From WLXB01 sp040221475 (GTDB lineage Bacteria; Pseudomonadota; Alphaproteobacteria; Rhodospirillales; Rhodospirillaceae), in assembly GCA_040221475.1 (NCBI GenBank), contig JAVKEJ010000053.1:1-64000 (forward strand): a stretch of 64,000 bases of DNA. The letters are read 5' to 3'. Below, one piece after another: positions 45,629 through 54,032 of this stretch (position 1 is the first letter of the stretch; every line of letters begins with the position of its first letter). A program made the translations under genes and the position numbers. Under the pieces are notes generated by a model that saw nothing but the letters and a program-made list of their open reading frames with translations, had not been told where the DNA came from and did not search any database.

Positions 45629-46135
45629 GTGCATCTTCGTCCAGTTCATGCTGCTTTAATTATCAGTCTTTCCCTCGCGTCAATGAACGCCGCTGTTGGC
45701 CAATCGCCCTTTCCTGATGAAAACCCTGTTGACCCATACGCAATTTCTAATGCCAATGCTGGCGCTACCCCTTACACGCATGCGCGATATTTTGAGCAAT
45801 TTGGGGGCCAGGCAGGGATAGACCAGATCGTTGCGGATTTTACGCAACGGGTCCTGGAGGACCCTATCATTGGCGACATTTTTTTTGCGATCGATCAGGT
45901 TAGGTTCAAAAGAACCCTCAGCGAGCAATTCTGCTATATTTTGGGCGGTCCTTGCGACTACACCGGGCGGTCTATGCAGTCTTTGCATCAGGCCCATGGC
46001 ATTACTCAGCGTGAATTTAACGTCCTGGTCGAAACCCTGCAGCTGTCCATGGCAGAGTTTAAGGTGCCATTTCGCATCCAGAATAAGCTGCTTGCCAAGC
46101 TCGCGCCAATGTCTTCCGAGATTATATCCCGCTGA
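45629..46135 (+). CDS. exported group 1 truncated hemoglobin
   Basis: A 168-residue protein. The GTG at 45629 gives a Sec signal (HAALIISLSLASMNAAVGQ); a longer frame from 45572 overlaps DUF3034 and is rejected. The globin part begins YFEQFGGQAGIDQIVADFTQRVLEDP and continues to ILGGPCDYTGRSMQSLHQAHGITQREF, where the first His of LHQAH fits the haem-binding proximal position. Truncated globins bind O2 or NO; most are cytoplasmic, so a periplasmic one is notable. It is coupled to the DUF3034 gene and precedes the flavin electron-transfer genes. Confidence 0.88.
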   Translation: MHLRPVHAALIISLSLASMNAAVGQSPFPDENPVDPYAISNANAGATPYTHARYFEQFGGQAGIDQIVADFTQRVLEDPIIGDIFFAIDQVRFKRTLSEQFCYILGGPCDYTGRSMQSLHQAHGITQREFNVLVETLQLSMAEFKVPFRIQNKLLAKLAPMSSEIISR

Positions 46136-46223
46136 AATCCGGTCAATATATAAGACTTCTTTTGATTATTGCGCCACATTCCGTAATCTACCCCTCAATA
46201 GAGTTACAGAAGTGGAGTGGTGT

Positions 46224-46796
46224 ATGACGCCGCAGAAAAGGCGATTGGTTGCCGCGAGTGTGATTTTTGTCGTGCTCGCTGGAATTGTTCTGTCGCAAAC
46301 CATCTTGGCACCGGTCCCCACACTTACCATTGAGCAGGCTGATGAGGCTCAACAGGCATTGCTCAAGCAGGTCTTCCCCTCGGCTGAAGTGTTCTCCATC
46401 AAAGAGGGGCAACTGCCGCATCATAAAGCTTATGCGACCGACCCAGAGTCTGGTGAAGTACAACTGGTTGGTTTTGCGTTCATGACCCATGAAGTCGAGC
46501 CTGATGAATGGGCCTATGAGAGTGAGTTGGAGATTTTGGTTGGGATGACGGTTGAAGGTGTCATCACGGGCATCAAGCTGATCGACCACTATGAGCCTTT
46601 TGGTTATTTCTCAATCGAGCCAGAAGAATTCGCCGCTCAATTCCCGGGTAAGAGCATTCTTGATCCCTTTGTCGAAGGGGACGATATCGATTCTGTCAGT
46701 CGCGCGACCATCTCTATTGAAAGTGCGGCGCGCGTGATACGCAAGAGTGCGCGGCAAATTGCGCGGCAACATCTGTCGTCGCTAAATAAACAGTGA
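46224..46796 (+). CDS. membrane-anchored FMN-binding (flavinylated) protein
   Basis: A 190-residue protein with one N-terminal membrane helix (RRLVAASVIFVVLAGIVL) and a periplasmic FMN_bind domain. The motif SVSRATIS near residues 164-171 is the covalent FMN acceptor: Thr is flavinylated by ApbE in this family, and SRAT resembles NosR more than the SGAT of RnfG/NqrC. GGAG precedes the ATG at 46224; an upstream frame is rejected. Its stop overlaps the next start (GTGA), so it is translationally coupled to the 4Fe-4S membrane protein. Confidence 0.9.
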   Translation: MTPQKRRLVAASVIFVVLAGIVLSQTILAPVPTLTIEQADEAQQALLKQVFPSAEVFSIKEGQLPHHKAYATDPESGEVQLVGFAFMTHEVEPDEWAYESELEILVGMTVEGVITGIKLIDHYEPFGYFSIEPEEFAAQFPGKSILDPFVEGDDIDSVSRATISIESAARVIRKSARQIARQHLSSLNKQ

Positions 46797-47806
46797 ACAG
46801 AAACGTGACTCATATTCTGAAGGTTCTGGTCGTTGGCATTACGTTGTCGATTCCGTTGCAAGCTGTTTCTGATGCGTCCGCCAACAGCTTTGTTATGGCG
46901 GCATCTCTACAGCAAGAGTCAGTTCCCAAAGAGCTTTCTCTGTCAGACCTCAACGCTCTGATCGCTGAAGATGACAAAACGCAACCGACCTTTGACCGGA
47001 AAGTCATTATTGATCTGACAGCGCTCACCGCTTTCCTGACTCTGGCCATGGTTAGTTTTTTTAAGAAAAGCCGTCCCTTGAAGTATGTCACCATGGTGGT
47101 TGCTGTCGCCTATATGGGATTTGTGAAAAGCAACCTGGTGTCCATCGTGCATCTGTTTGGGTTGATGAATCTGTCATTCCCCATATTTGAGTACAATCTC
47201 ACATGGTACTTGCTTATGATCTTTACGATTGTGTCGACAATCTTCTGGGGGCGCCTGTATTGCGGGCGGATTTGCGCGTTTGGGGCAATGACCCAATTGA
47301 TGGATCGTATATTGCCCGTAAAACTGCGGTTTGAATTGCCAGCGCATATAGACCGCCGTGCCATTTACGTAAAATACGTTCTGCTGTTTGTCGTACTCGG
47401 CTATTTCTTCGTTACCCAGGACAACACGATATACAAATATGTCGAGCCGTTTTGGATGTTTACGCTCAGCGGCACAGTGGTCATGTGGACCTTACTCGGG
47501 ATTTTGCTGCTCACCACAGTCTTCATCCGCAATTTTTATTGCCGCTATTTGTGCATGGTCGGTGCGGGTCTTGGGCTCATGTCCAATCTCACAGTGTTCG
47601 GCATAAAAAGATGGAAACAGTGCAACACCTGCAAACTGTGCGAAAAGGTATGCGAGTGGGGCGCGATTGACGGGCCGAAAATATCAGTCACCGAATGTGT
47701 GCGCTGCGATGATTGTGAAATTATGTATGATGATAAAGCCAAATGCGTACATTGGTTGATGGTCGCAAAGGCTGAGAAAAAAGATCTACAAGACCCAATA
47801 GGTTGA
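46793..47806 (+). CDS. NosR/NapH-like 4Fe-4S membrane protein
   Basis: A 337-residue inner-membrane protein starting GTG at 46793. A signal-like segment is followed by five or six membrane spans with the polyferredoxin-type motif WGRLYCGRICAFGAMTQ and a later FYCRYLCMVGAG. The cytoplasmic end has two ferredoxin clusters: CNTCKLCEKVCEWGAID and CVRCDDCEIMYDDKAKC. This corresponds to the C-terminal half of NosR, whose periplasmic FMN half is here the preceding separate gene. It should carry electrons between cytoplasmic and periplasmic sides. No nosZ is nearby, so the acceptor is unknown. Confidence 0.88.
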   Translation: MNRNVTHILKVLVVGITLSIPLQAVSDASANSFVMAASLQQESVPKELSLSDLNALIAEDDKTQPTFDRKVIIDLTALTAFLTLAMVSFFKKSRPLKYVTMVVAVAYMGFVKSNLVSIVHLFGLMNLSFPIFEYNLTWYLLMIFTIVSTIFWGRLYCGRICAFGAMTQLMDRILPVKLRFELPAHIDRRAIYVKYVLLFVVLGYFFVTQDNTIYKYVEPFWMFTLSGTVVMWTLLGILLLTTVFIRNFYCRYLCMVGAGLGLMSNLTVFGIKRWKQCNTCKLCEKVCEWGAIDGPKISVTECVRCDDCEIMYDDKAKCVHWLMVAKAEKKDLQDPIG

Positions 47807-47815
47807 TCGACGGCT

Positions 47816-48961
47816 GTGTCTCTTGTCCAAAACAGTCGTGCACTCATCTTTCTTGTCTTTGCCGCTTTTGGTGTCGCATCCTGTGATAGCCCAGAGAATT
47901 CCACAGACACCTTACAACCTGTGACCCGCGCTTGGATGGTGATGGGGACCACGCTGGAAATCACACTTTACCGGCCGGAGGTGCAAGCCCTCCAAGCATT
48001 GGCAGACCTCGAAGCCGCACATGCGTTGATCGCTGCGTTTGATCGGTCGATGAGTCTTTACAAGCCAGACAGTGATATTGTGTCTCTCAATGCCCGTGCC
48101 GGCAGCGGGCCAGTCAGTATCAGTGACTCTTTCTATAATATTCTCGTTGCGTCAAATTATTATGCGAATTTAAGCGCGGGGGCGTTTGATATCACCGTTC
48201 AGCCGCTGGTCGAGCTTTGGGGGTTCTACCGCAACACACGCCAGATACTGCCACCCCAAGAAGACGTTGATACAGTTCTGAAGCGTGTGTCCTATAAGAA
48301 CGTTGTGTTGAATAAAGAGAGCAAGAGTGTGTCTCTTGAGAAGGGCGTAGCAATTGACCTTGGTGGCATCGCCAAAGGTTTTGCCATTGACGATACAGTG
48401 GAGTTGCTTAAGTCCCGCGGTGTCACAGCTGCCCTGATCAACCTTGGTGGCACTGTCGCGGTGTTTGGACCCGCACCGAGCGGCGATGTATGGTCTGTTG
48501 GCATTCAGCACCCCCGCGAAAACCGGCTGATCGGGCGTATTCGGCTGACTGACGGGGCTGTTTCGACCTCTGGGGATTATGACCGCTTTTTTGAGGTGGA
48601 TGGCGTGCGCTATAACCATCTCATTGACCCGCGCTCAGGCTGGCCCGTTCCGGGTCTGAACGCTGTGACGGTGGTTGCGCCGACTGCCACGGCCGCGGAT
48701 GCTCTGTCGACGGCGGTGTTTGTTTTGGGTGCGGAAAAGGGTCTCAAGTTGCTCAGCGGGTGTTTAGGCACCTATGGCGTTTTTATCCGACCGACAGATA
48801 ATAAGGACAGTGCGGATAACCGGTTAAACGCGATCTATACGCAAGGCGGAAATGCGGATGACGTCACGTTACTCTTAGATAATGTGGACACGTCTCTATC
48901 GGTTTTCTCAAGGTCAGATGCCGTCACTATAGATAGGCTGAAGTGTAATCCTTATTCCTGA
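47816..48961 (+). CDS. apbE: ApbE, FAD:protein FMN transferase (lipoprotein)
   Basis: Attaches FMN from FAD to Thr of exported FMN-binding proteins. The N-terminus is a lipoprotein signal (FGVASC). The core shows MGTTLEITLY, DRSMSLYKPDSDIVSLN, LSAGAFDITVQPLVELWGF, the conserved VAIDLGGIAKGFAID and LINLGGTVAVFG, then SGDYDRFFEVDG and HLIDPRSGWPV with TAADALSTAVFVLG. The start is GTG at 47816, nine bases after the 4Fe-4S gene. The client is almost certainly the FMN-binding protein two genes upstream. A NosX-like role is likely. Confidence 0.95.
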   Translation: MSLVQNSRALIFLVFAAFGVASCDSPENSTDTLQPVTRAWMVMGTTLEITLYRPEVQALQALADLEAAHALIAAFDRSMSLYKPDSDIVSLNARAGSGPVSISDSFYNILVASNYYANLSAGAFDITVQPLVELWGFYRNTRQILPPQEDVDTVLKRVSYKNVVLNKESKSVSLEKGVAIDLGGIAKGFAIDDTVELLKSRGVTAALINLGGTVAVFGPAPSGDVWSVGIQHPRENRLIGRIRLTDGAVSTSGDYDRFFEVDGVRYNHLIDPRSGWPVPGLNAVTVVAPTATAADALSTAVFVLGAEKGLKLLSGCLGTYGVFIRPTDNKDSADNRLNAIYTQGGNADDVTLLLDNVDTSLSVFSRSDAVTIDRLKCNPYS

Positions 48962-49701
48962 GGCTCTGAAATATCTTCCGGCGGGGTCGCGAAAACCTTC
49001 TTACCTGTAAACATCGCTGAAATAATACCACCACCGCGTTTGATATCGGACAACACAACAACAAAGATGTGAAGTGCGATGAGGCCAAGTAAAACGAAAT
49101 AGGTGAACTCATGGGTTTGGTAAAACGGGCTGCGCAAGGCACGCATTTCTGCATAGGCATCAGGGTTCACGGTATCGGGAGCATATGGCAGGACCTGAGA
49201 AGCTGATAATCCATCAGCGGCCACCCACTCTGCAAAAAAACCACCAAGAGGCGGCATGTATACATCTGTGCCAGCTAAAACTATTCCGGATACGCCTTGG
49301 ATCACCAGGCAGAGCAGCAAGATCGTCACGGCAATGCGACCCAATGGGGAGTGCCCGGCATACGTCGTATGACTATGGCTAGCGTTTTGACCGCGCAGCG
49401 CCGCCAATTCTTTTGACAGTTTCTCGGTATATCCTGATCCAAACGGCAGGATGGCGCGCCAGCGGGCAAACGGCCCACCGATAAAAGCCCATATCAACCG
49501 CCACAGTAAATTCAGGATAAAGACGTACCCGACCCACACATGGATGGTTTTTAAAATGATCTTTCCACTGTTTGGAATGCCAAGGTTGCTGGCATTCAAA
49601 ATCGTCGTCCCGAGTGCAATAAGACCGAGCACGCAGAGGACGTTAACCCAATGGAATACACGGGTTGTCGCATCCCAAACTTTATATTCTTGTAATACCA
49701 T
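48952..49701 (-). CDS. cytochrome b561/hydrogenase-type cytochrome b
   Basis: A 249-residue inner-membrane b-type cytochrome with four membrane spans. Haem ligands expected from family positions are visible: VFHWVNV in span 1, KTIHVWVGY in span 2, THEFTYFVLLGLIALHIF in the last span. The ATG at 49701 is supported by GGAGA upstream; a longer start at 49719 is less likely. It converges with apbE, overlapping by 10 bases, and likely serves the same membrane electron route, though orientation shows a separate transcript. Confidence 0.88.
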   Translation of the reverse strand: MVLQEYKVWDATTRVFHWVNVLCVLGLIALGTTILNASNLGIPNSGKIILKTIHVWVGYVFILNLLWRLIWAFIGGPFARWRAILPFGSGYTEKLSKELAALRGQNASHSHTTYAGHSPLGRIAVTILLLCLVIQGVSGIVLAGTDVYMPPLGGFFAEWVAADGLSASQVLPYAPDTVNPDAYAEMRALRSPFYQTHEFTYFVLLGLIALHIFVVVLSDIKRGGGIISAMFTGKKVFATPPEDISEPQE

Positions 49702-49856
49702 TGCGGTTCTCCAACGCATTTAAATTTACAGTTCGTTGCAGCTCAGTTCCAGCATAATCCGATATGAGCATGCTTTATTGCGCTTAATCAATGCGCTGAG
49801 TTTAGGTATCCTAGAGTGTGTCAGTGAGTAAAAATCCTAAACAGGGAGGTCTTGAT

Positions 49857-50330
49857 ATGTACGATTTTATGTCCAAGCATGTTCGCGATCTGCTCATCGC
49901 TCTATTGAGCGGTGTGCTGACCCTTCTTCTTGTGGCCCCGCTGAATGCTGCACCAGAGCCTAACTATCGTGCACGGCTGGTTGCGGCGTTTCACCTGCAA
50001 ATGTCAGTGACGGAGTTGTCCGTTCCGGAGTTTACGCCTGGCGAATGTACACTGCAGGGCACCGTCGTTCGGGTGTTTCGGGCCCGCGTAGGGGACCTCG
50101 AAGAAGGCGATGAAATCTCAGTGTTCTTTCCTTGTGATGTGAACCAGGGTGATAGCTTGTATCAAGATTTACCGGATGCCGATGAAATTGCCGCGGCGCC
50201 TTTTATCGAAGTGTTTTTAGACCTGGGAGAGTCCTCAGAGTACGTAATAATTGAAGGCCAATACATGGTGATCAAGGGGCCAACGCAAGACCCTTTGTGT
50301 CAGACAGAAAAGGCGGGAGTATCCTGCTAA
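49857..50330 (+). CDS. exported protein of unknown function
   Basis: A 157-residue protein. The ATG at 49857 is chosen because AGGGAGGT lies 7 bases upstream and a Sec signal follows (LLIALLSGVLTLLLVAPLNAAPEP). The mature part is acidic with four Cys (GECTL, FFPCDV, DPLCQT and the final SC) that could form two disulfides. An OB-like strand pattern (CTLQGTVVRVFRARVGDLEEGDEISVFFPC) is suggestive only. I do not recognise the family. It is divergent from the cytochrome b gene. Confidence 0.7.
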   Translation: MYDFMSKHVRDLLIALLSGVLTLLLVAPLNAAPEPNYRARLVAAFHLQMSVTELSVPEFTPGECTLQGTVVRVFRARVGDLEEGDEISVFFPCDVNQGDSLYQDLPDADEIAAAPFIEVFLDLGESSEYVIIEGQYMVIKGPTQDPLCQTEKAGVSC

Positions 50331-50364
50331 ACCAAGTGTTTTATTAAATCGAAAGGCGAAATAA

Positions 50365-50652
50365 ATGACTTCGCAGTTTAAAGACCCATCGGGCAATCAA
50401 AAAGTTCCAAAAGTAGACCATAGCTTGGATCCGGCATCTAAGCAGGTCCACCAGGACCCTGCCGTTGAGGATGTGGGAGCATCAGGCTCTACCGAACGGG
50501 GCAAAGGCAGTACGCCCAGACATGGCATCGCCGAGATTGTTGAGGAAAGCAAAAACCTCAAGAAGGACCCACGTATCGAAAAGGCTGGGTCACAACCTCA
50601 CAAAGATACGGCGTGTGATGATGTTGGGTCTGGCGGCACAACCCATCGCTAA
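50365..50652 (+). CDS. small hydrophilic protein of unknown function
   Basis: A 95-residue charged protein without membrane segments, low in hydrophobic residues and likely disordered (KVPKVDHSLDPASKQVHQDPAVEDVG; AGSQPHKDTACDDVGSGGTTHR). Two similar blocks, VHQDPAVEDVGASGST and PHKDTACDDVGSGGTT, suggest an internal duplication. AAGG lies before the ATG. The end overlaps the convergent MFS gene by four bases. The gene is likely real but its role is unknown. Confidence 0.6.
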   Translation: MTSQFKDPSGNQKVPKVDHSLDPASKQVHQDPAVEDVGASGSTERGKGSTPRHGIAEIVEESKNLKKDPRIEKAGSQPHKDTACDDVGSGGTTHR

Positions 50653-51878
50653 TGAGGCGAGACCGCAGAGGGCGGTTCAATACGTCGTCCGGCCAATAAA
50701 AGTGCAAAAATCGCTGATGCCCCGCCTGCTATTCGCAGAGCCATATCTGCCGTCAAGGCGTCCGCAAGGCTACCCCAGATTGGACTAGACAAGGCCGTCG
50801 CGCCCATAAAAACGGTGGTCATAAGGGCAAGGCCCCGTCCTCGAATTTTGTCAGGCAGTTGCAGTTGTGCGCTCACTTGCAAGGTCGTCATGACAAAGAA
50901 GGATGCACTTCCCACCAACGCCATCAGCACGGCTTGGACAATAAAGGTGTCAGCAAACGACAACATAAAAATACAGGCCGCGTGCAGCATAATGGCGACG
51001 GTCACAGCAGATGAGCGGGTGCCGAGACGCGATGAATAGCCATATAACGAGGCTCCGGTAATCGCGCCTGCCCCAAACACACCATACAAAATTCCGAAGT
51101 CGGCTGCGCTGTCAGCAATTAAGGGCACCACTGCCAGGATGGTCGCCCAGGCGCAGAAGTAAAGCCCACCACGCAATAAGATCGTCGCGTAGCTTGGCGT
51201 GATCACAACCCAGTCTTTTAAGTCCACCAGACCTTTAATAAAGGAAGACGTATTGTTGTGTTGTTGTGTTGTGATGATCGGTAACCGCCACAAGATCAGG
51301 ACATAGAGCAAGTAAATCATTGAGTTGCCAAGAAATAACGCCATCGCGCCAACCAGAGGCAATAACGCACCGGCGAGCCCAGGCCCAATAATCCGCCCGC
51401 CATTAATCGCCATGCTGAACAGACTCACCGCGAAGGGCAGGCGGTCTTTGTCAATCAAGGCCGGCAGCAAGGCCGATTGGCAGGGGAGCTTCAGCGCATT
51501 GCCAACAGCCAACAAGGCCGTGCAGGCCAGCAACGCCACTGGGCTTTCAATGTTCATGAGCGCAAGCACGGCAATAGAGAGCGGTGCCAGCATCATAGCG
51601 ACTTGCGAGATCATCAGCAGACGGCGGCGATCAAATTTATCAGCGATGCTTCCGGCGGGCAGAGACAGCACCATGACTGGCAGAAACAAAGCCGTTTGCA
51701 CCAACGATACCATCACCGGATCGCTGTCGGTCCAAGACTTCATCAGCCAGGTGACGGCAATGTTTTGCATCCAAAAGGCAGCGGTCGAGAGTGACATGCC
51801 GCCCCAGAAGATCCGGAATGCGGGTTCAGTGAGGGGGGACCATACAGAGGTCGGCGGTGCATTTTTCTGTGTCGTCAT
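50649..51878 (-). CDS. MFS transporter (EntS/DHA3-like)
   Basis: A 409-residue major facilitator with about 12 membrane spans. Seen are WSPLTEPAFRIFWGGMSLSTAAFWMQ at the start, the loop 2-3 motif SLPAGSIADKFDRRRLL, and the symmetric GASLYGYSSRLGTRSS. It fits the MFS_3/EntS exporter branch; substrate unknown. The ATG at 51878 is preferred over a TTG at 51968, since the extra part is mostly a DNA repeat. It is divergent from the metallo-hydrolase gene and could export a metabolite of that region. Confidence 0.85.
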   Translation of the reverse strand: MTTQKNAPPTSVWSPLTEPAFRIFWGGMSLSTAAFWMQNIAVTWLMKSWTDSDPVMVSLVQTALFLPVMVLSLPAGSIADKFDRRRLLMISQVAMMLAPLSIAVLALMNIESPVALLACTALLAVGNALKLPCQSALLPALIDKDRLPFAVSLFSMAINGGRIIGPGLAGALLPLVGAMALFLGNSMIYLLYVLILWRLPIITTQQHNNTSSFIKGLVDLKDWVVITPSYATILLRGGLYFCAWATILAVVPLIADSAADFGILYGVFGAGAITGASLYGYSSRLGTRSSAVTVAIMLHAACIFMLSFADTFIVQAVLMALVGSASFFVMTTLQVSAQLQLPDKIRGRGLALMTTVFMGATALSSPIWGSLADALTADMALRIAGGASAIFALLLAGRRIEPPSAVSPH

Positions 51879-51891
51879 GCTTTTGTCTTTC

Positions 51892-51939
51892 GCATCAAAC
51901 GCGCTATGACCTACCGCGTCAAACGCGCTATGACCAACG
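51892..51939. repeat. 24-bp direct repeat upstream of the MFS gene
   Basis: GCATCAAACGCGCTATGACC plus four bases, repeated immediately (51892-51915 and 51916-51939) with few changes. It lies in the 129-base gap between the MFS and metallo-hydrolase starts. If the longer MFS start were used it would code two copies of VGHSAFDA. Confidence 0.8.
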
Positions 51940-52007
51940 TTGAACACGCCAATCTTTTCTGAGGTCAAAGCACCTAGACTGAACTGGCCGTGTTGATCAA
52001 TGACTAA

Positions 52008-53072
52008 ATGAAGGACGCTTTTATAGTGGTTACGTCATCAAAATCAGAGACAGACGGTCTCGAATTCCCATGGGCGGTAGCCCCGGAGCCCGGTCAGGCG
52101 ATTGAGGTGGCCACGGGTGTCCATTGGATCAGGATGCCGTTGCCCTTTGCGCTCGATCACATCAATCTCTGGATCCTCGAAGATATTGGCGGCGTTGCTT
52201 TGGTGGACTCTGGCTTTGCTTCCGAGGTGACTCAAACCCATTGGCATTCGCTTCTCAACACCCAGTTTTCAGGGCAGCACCCGAGGAAACTGATCTGCAC
52301 CCATCATCACCCAGACCATATGGGTCTGGCCGGATGGCTCACGTCCACCTTTGATATTCCGCTGTGGACGACGCAAGACGAGTGGGCCGCCTTTCATCGC
52401 TGGTCGGATATGAGCACCGATGATGTTGTTGAAGTCATGCGCGGATTTTACGTCAAGGGCGGTGTCCCACATGAGCGCCAGGACAGTGATCTCAAGCGCC
52501 GCCAGGGGTTGTCTCAACGCCGGAAGACTGCGCTTTCCGGCTTTGAAAGAGTGCAAGACGGCGATGACCTCATCATAAACAACCGGAGCTGGCGTGTGAT
52601 CGTCGGCACGGGACATGCGCCTGAACTGGCCGCGCTCTATCGGGCCGAGGATGGTGTGTTGATCTCGGGTGATCAGGTGCTGCCGAGAATTTCTCCCAAT
52701 GTCAGCGTTATGCCCTTTGCTTTAGACGCAGATCCGCTGAAAGACTTTCTCGACAGCCTGGCAAAGTTTCGCCAGTTGCCGTCCGGCACGCTTGTTCTCC
52801 CCTCCCACAAGCTCCCTTTTTATGGACTGCATGAGCGCATAGATGCTTTGAGCGCCCATCATATGGATCGGCTAGATGACGCACTGAAAGCGTGTCAGCA
52901 GCCGGTTACGGCTGCGGATGCCACAACAGTTCTCTTTCCGCGGGCGCTCAACGATCATCAGTATTTCTTTGCCTTGGGGGAGACACTCGCGCATCTCAAT
53001 TGCCTCTGGCATGACAAACAGGTGCTGAGAACCTGTTCCGACTCCGGTGCCTACATCTTCGAAGCCGTATAG
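52008..53072 (+). CDS. metallo-beta-lactamase fold hydrolase
   Basis: A 354-residue cytoplasmic MBL-fold protein. Metal-site motifs are complete: THHHPDHMGLAG (HxHxDH), GTGHAPEL, LISGDQVLP and PSHKLPFYG. A C-terminal winged-helix-like region follows, as in LACTB2-type enzymes that hydrolyse thioesters or related compounds. It lies before the IclR gene in the same direction, but the IclR operator-like site lies between them, so it may be a separate unit. Acyl-CoA thioesterase activity would fit the neighbourhood; this is inference. Confidence 0.88.
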   Translation: MKDAFIVVTSSKSETDGLEFPWAVAPEPGQAIEVATGVHWIRMPLPFALDHINLWILEDIGGVALVDSGFASEVTQTHWHSLLNTQFSGQHPRKLICTHHHPDHMGLAGWLTSTFDIPLWTTQDEWAAFHRWSDMSTDDVVEVMRGFYVKGGVPHERQDSDLKRRQGLSQRRKTALSGFERVQDGDDLIINNRSWRVIVGTGHAPELAALYRAEDGVLISGDQVLPRISPNVSVMPFALDADPLKDFLDSLAKFRQLPSGTLVLPSHKLPFYGLHERIDALSAHHMDRLDDALKACQQPVTAADATTVLFPRALNDHQYFFALGETLAHLNCLWHDKQVLRTCSDSGAYIFEAV

Positions 53073-53112
53073 GTTTTTGCGCATTGCTGATGTCTCTGTG
53101 AGCGCATAGTAT

Positions 53113-53129
53113 AGCTCGAAATATGAGCT
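53113..53129. promoter_or_regulatory. putative IclR operator, site 1 (iclR promoter)
   Basis: AGCTC-GAAATAT-GAGCT, an inverted repeat with 5-bp arms and a 7-base spacer, 33 bases before the iclR start. The same 17-base pattern recurs at 53934, 60089 and 62710. The placement suggests autoregulation. Confidence 0.65.
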
Positions 53130-53161
53130 AATCGTACGCCAGCAGAGTTGGAAGCTTAACG

Positions 53162-53935
53162 ATGACGCAACCCGTTCAGTCGTTTAACCGCGGCCTCCTG
53201 ATTTTGGAGTATCTCAACCGTCACAACGGCACGAATGCCAATACGGTGGCACGCGAGACCGGTTTGACCCGCGGCACGACCTTTCGGCTGCTTGAAACCT
53301 TGCGCCAGTCTAAGTTTGTCCGGCGTGATTCAAACTCCGGGCAATACTGGCTAGAGCGCCAAGTGCGTGCGCTATCAGATGGATATTCCGACGAGCAGTG
53401 GATTGACGAAATCGCCCGCCCAAAGTTACAGAGCGTCGGCGAAACCTTGGTTTGGCCGCTAACCTTGTCTACGCCGTCTGGCATTTACATGCTCATTCGC
53501 TTCAACACGGATTTTGAGAGTCCCTTATCGCAAAACCGATTCCTTACGGGGCATCGCGTTCCCATCCTCGACAGTGCGTCAGGTCTTGTTTTTCTCAGCT
53601 ACTGCGGTGACGAGCAGCGCCAAACGTTGATTGAAATGGCAGCTAATGCGGGCCAATTCAAATCCAATTCTCTCTTTGCCAATGACAAAGCTCTAAAGAT
53701 GCGTTTGGACGAGGTCCGTACGGCTGGCTTTGCCAAGCGGCATGAAACATCACGCTCGGTTCTGTCTGTGCCTGTTTTCTCCAGCAATCGTATTTTAGCG
53801 TGCCTGGCCATGCGGTATTTCTCCTCTGCTCTGACAGATAAAGAACTGCAAGCAAAGTTTTTACCTGCCCTAAAGGAAGCCGCAGCGGATATCGGCAAAG
53901 CCTTTGAATCAGCAAAAATAGACTCAGGTATTTAG
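53162..53935 (+). CDS. IclR family transcriptional regulator (MhpR-like)
   Basis: A 257-residue regulator: N-terminal winged helix (SFNRGLLILEYLNRHNGTNANTVARETGLTRGTTFRLLETLRQSKFV) and a C-terminal effector domain (GIYMLIRFNTDFESPL; TGHRVPILDSASGLVFLSY; GFAKRHETSRSVLSVPVF). The sequence is nearest in pattern to MhpR-type regulators of aromatic-acid breakdown, which sense a pathway compound. A shared inverted repeat lies before this gene, before the following CoA-transferase operon and before two minus-strand units, so it probably governs the 53-63 kb block. Confidence 0.92.
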   Translation: MTQPVQSFNRGLLILEYLNRHNGTNANTVARETGLTRGTTFRLLETLRQSKFVRRDSNSGQYWLERQVRALSDGYSDEQWIDEIARPKLQSVGETLVWPLTLSTPSGIYMLIRFNTDFESPLSQNRFLTGHRVPILDSASGLVFLSYCGDEQRQTLIEMAANAGQFKSNSLFANDKALKMRLDEVRTAGFAKRHETSRSVLSVPVFSSNRILACLAMRYFSSALTDKELQAKFLPALKEAAADIGKAFESAKIDSGI

Positions 53936-53950
53936 CTCGAATAGTGAGCC
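53934..53950. promoter_or_regulatory. putative IclR operator, site 2 (CoA-transferase operon)
   Basis: AGCTC-GAATAGT-GAGCC starts within the iclR stop codon and lies 82 bases before the CoA-transferase ATG at 54033. One arm base differs from the other sites. Confidence 0.6.
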
Positions 53951-54032
53951 AAAGTCGTCGCAGACTCAGCCAAACCGTTTCTAGGCTTTAGAGTCGAAGC
54001 CAAATAACCCGTCGAGAATTGAGGAGCACTCC

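Noticed and set aside
45831..46223. N-terminal extension of the FMN-binding protein
   Set aside because: Overlaps the globin gene in another frame; the ATG at 46224 has GGAG and opens the membrane anchor.
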